DNA from: Donghicola eburneus
Lineage (GTDB): Bacteria > Pseudomonadota > Alphaproteobacteria > Rhodobacterales > Rhodobacteraceae
Assembly (NCBI RefSeq): GCF_900115865.1
Contig: NZ_FOXY01000017.1
Span: 1 to 54,236, forward strand
Direction of reading: 5' to 3'
Length of the DNA: 54,236 nt
Below the pieces are notes generated by a model. That model made no database searches. It was not told the origin of the DNA and saw only the letters and a program-made list of their open reading frames with translations. A program made the translations under genes and the position numbers. Positions 52,631-54,236 of the stretch are shown piece after piece; the first letter of the stretch is position 1, and each line of letters begins with the position of its first letter.

Positions 52631-53382
52631 CTCCTATCCGTGATCGCAAAGTCCATGATAGCTTCCGCCGGAGCTTGCCGAGCTACAGCGCTGAAGCGAG
52701 CCCTCAGCGGCGGATCGCCCGCTTGCTCGTGCAGCGCTTGCTGCGTGTGTGCCCGACCACGAACTTCCGAAGCCTGTTTGAGTTTGGCTGCGGGACGGGC
52801 CACCTGACCGAACCACTTCACCAAGCTTTGCAGATTGAGCGCACGACCCTGAATGATCTGGTGGCAGATGTGGCGCAGGATATCGTGGTCCCGTTCGAGG
52901 CGTTTATCGGCGGTGCGGTCGAAACGGTTGCATGGCCCGCAGATGTGGACTTGATCGCCTCGGCCTCTGCTCTGCAATGGCTGGAGGACCCCGATGCGCT
53001 GTTGCGTAGGCTTGCCGAGCATCTTGCACCGCACGGTTGGCTCGCGCTTTCTACCTTTGGACCGCAGCAGTTTGTCGAGCTGCAAAAGCTAGGGTCTGAT
53101 GCTGGTGCGCCAGGCTATATCACACCGGACAGGATTGGGGCGGCGCTGAGCGCTGACCTGAGAGTTGTTGATCTGGGGGCTGCAACCTTCAAGCTGTGGT
53201 TCGACAGCCCAACCGAAGTGCTCCGCCACCTGCGGCGTACTGGGGTGAACGGCCGTGCATCGGGACGATGGACCCGGCGGGACCTAGAGCAGTTCTCACA
53301 GGCCTATGTCGACAGATTTGCTGTCGCGGGGCGAGTGCCGCTGACTTACCACCCTGTTTGGGTTATCGCGACCAAACCTTGA
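52627..53382 (+). CDS. bioC: Malonyl-ACP O-methyltransferase
   Basis: A 251-residue SAM-dependent methyltransferase that caps malonyl-ACP to start pimelate synthesis. SAM-binding motif I is LFEFGCGTGHLTEPL (about 50-64), motif post-I NDLVADVAQDIV, and LIASASALQWLEDPDALLRRLAEHL matches BioC. The late LRHLRRTGVNG and YVDRFA are also typical. ATG at 52627 overlaps the bioG stop (ATGA). The gene ends exactly where the convergent GntR gene ends, so no terminator space lies between them. Confidence 0.93.
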   Translation: MTPIRDRKVHDSFRRSLPSYSAEASPQRRIARLLVQRLLRVCPTTNFRSLFEFGCGTGHLTEPLHQALQIERTTLNDLVADVAQDIVVPFEAFIGGAVETVAWPADVDLIASASALQWLEDPDALLRRLAEHLAPHGWLALSTFGPQQFVELQKLGSDAGAPGYITPDRIGAALSADLRVVDLGAATFKLWFDSPTEVLRHLRRTGVNGRASGRWTRRDLEQFSQAYVDRFAVAGRVPLTYHPVWVIATKP

Positions 53383-53994
53383 TTACCCGAACCGGCTGAT
53401 GTGGCGTTGCAGCACCATGACCGCGCCCTCGATGTCGCGTTTGCGCACTGCCGTCATGATGGCACGATGCTCCAAATCTTCGCGACGGCGCCACCGGTCC
53501 GCGCCATGTCGCAGGAAATGACGCGCTGACAGAAGCTGCAGGTCGTCAATCTCTCCGATCAGTCGGGGCATGTCGCAGGCCGCAATAGTCGCCAGATGGA
53601 AACCACGATTGGCAGCTTCCCATGTTCTGACGTCTTCGGCTTGATCGCAAATTCTTTGCAACTCTTCGGCGCGGCGAATTTGGGCTTCGGAAAGGCGGGG
53701 AATCGAGTGACGCAGGGCCACAGGTTCCAGAGCGAGTCGCATGACCTTGAGCTCTTTGACCGCGTCAGGGTCCAGCGGTGCGACGCGTACACCTTGGCGG
53801 GGCAGGGCGACCGCGAGCCCGCGGCCAACAAGATGCAAGAGCGCCTCACGAACTGGCACATGGCTCGCGCCGAACTCTTTGGCGATATGGTCCTGTCGCA
53901 GCTTGTCACCGGGTTTCAGCTCTCCCTGCACGATACGCTTGGTTAATGCGGCACTGATAACGTCAGAGCTTTTTTGGCGAACCGTGCTGTCCAT
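53383..53994 (-). CDS. bioR: GntR-family regulator with FCD domain, probable BioR
   Basis: A 203-residue regulator. Residues 10-70 form the GntR winged helix (LTKRIVQGELKPGDKLRQDH and IAKEFGASHVPVREALLHLVGRG). Residues 85-195 form an FCD ligand domain with His/Asp positions (HLATIAACDMPRLIGEIDDL, DLEHRAIMTAVRKRDIEGA). Alphaproteobacterial BioR is a GntR regulator that binds TTATMKATAA boxes, and the bioB leader has two. This gene abuts the operon end, so BioR is the natural name. I see no such box in its own upstream region. Confidence 0.65.
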   Translation of the reverse strand: MDSTVRQKSSDVISAALTKRIVQGELKPGDKLRQDHIAKEFGASHVPVREALLHLVGRGLAVALPRQGVRVAPLDPDAVKELKVMRLALEPVALRHSIPRLSEAQIRRAEELQRICDQAEDVRTWEAANRGFHLATIAACDMPRLIGEIDDLQLLSARHFLRHGADRWRRREDLEHRAIMTAVRKRDIEGAVMVLQRHISRFG

Positions 53995-54083
53995 TGCGCT
54001 GGTGTCTTCCCGTGGTTGTGTGGGGCGGAGTTAACCCCAAAACAAAGGGGGACGACAGACCCCTCCCTACATCTTGTTGCTGT

Positions 54084-54236
54084 TTGATTTTGAGTATTTT
54101 GGATTTTTTTGAGTTTTTTGGATTTTGTGTTGATTTGGGGGTTGCGACTCTTTGTTGGTATCCGTAGAAGGCCCCTCACCGGCGGCGCTGAGGCGCGGTT
54201 GGGGCGGACGGGACGGTCGGAAGGCTGGAAGGTTCG
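54084..54236 (+). promoter_or_regulatory. Probable rRNA operon promoter and leader
   Basis: A very T-rich tract (about 54084-54136) is followed by TTGCGA (54142-54147), a 17-base spacer and TAGAAG (54165-54170), a good -35/-10 pair. Just downstream is a GC hairpin built from CCCCTCACCG and CGGTTGGGG (about 54172-54208), then CGGACGGGACGGTCGGAAGG and the end of the window. This layout is what I recall of 16S rRNA leaders in Rhodobacteraceae. No rRNA sequence itself is in the window. Confidence 0.45.

Overview
The window reads as chromosomal DNA of a marine-type alphaproteobacterium, most likely Rhodobacteraceae (Roseobacter group). The signs are high GC with short intergenic gaps, a bioBFDAGC operon with BioR-type TTATCTATAA boxes, an adjoining hisS-hisZ-hisG operon, an adenosylcobalamin-dependent ribonucleotide reductase, a GcvT-type dimethylglycine/sarcosine dehydrogenase, and recurring intergenic palindromes of the kind seen in this family. 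The assignment rests on gene content and protein resemblance, not on a database search.

Left edge (1-1328): decayed insertion sequences, an IS3-family element with a piece of an IS21 istA gene inside it. Next (1672-7393) is the most unusual block, all on the minus strand. An NsrR-like Rrf2 regulator stands upstream of a probable five-gene operon: a flavin/[2Fe-2S]/diheme-b membrane oxidoreductase broken by one in-frame TGA, an 11-heme membrane-anchored cytochrome c, a DUF3365 heme protein, a class I cytochrome c and a single-domain hemoglobin. Together they could form an electron route from NAD(P)H across the membrane, under nitric-oxide control. I do not know a described system with this composition.

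Middle (7656-25286): tRNA-Gln, an SH3 protein, a 2-hydroxyacid dehydrogenase, panB-panC, the large GcvT-type dehydrogenase, an EF-hand protein, an AhpD-like protein and a DAO-family oxidase. These are followed by a seven-gene purine operon (xdhA-xdhB-xdhC, then a nucleoside-type BMP ABC transporter) that ends in a strong terminator. Then come dnaE, slyX, hisS-hisZ-hisG, a DUF1489 gene and nrdJ. nrdJ has a structured leader with an orphan intrinsic terminator, a DnaA box and an NrdR-like palindrome.

Right part (35950-54236): a divergent MarR/3-hydroxybenzoate-hydroxylase pair with an inverted-repeat operator; a three-gene signalling unit (sensor kinase, single-domain response regulator, degenerate kinase-like protein); an ABC transporter of the phosphonate/selenate type with a fused double permease; a DEAD-box helicase with a long basic tail; the complete biotin operon and its likely GntR regulator. 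The last ~100 bases look like the promoter and leader of an rRNA operon whose 16S gene would lie just outside the window.
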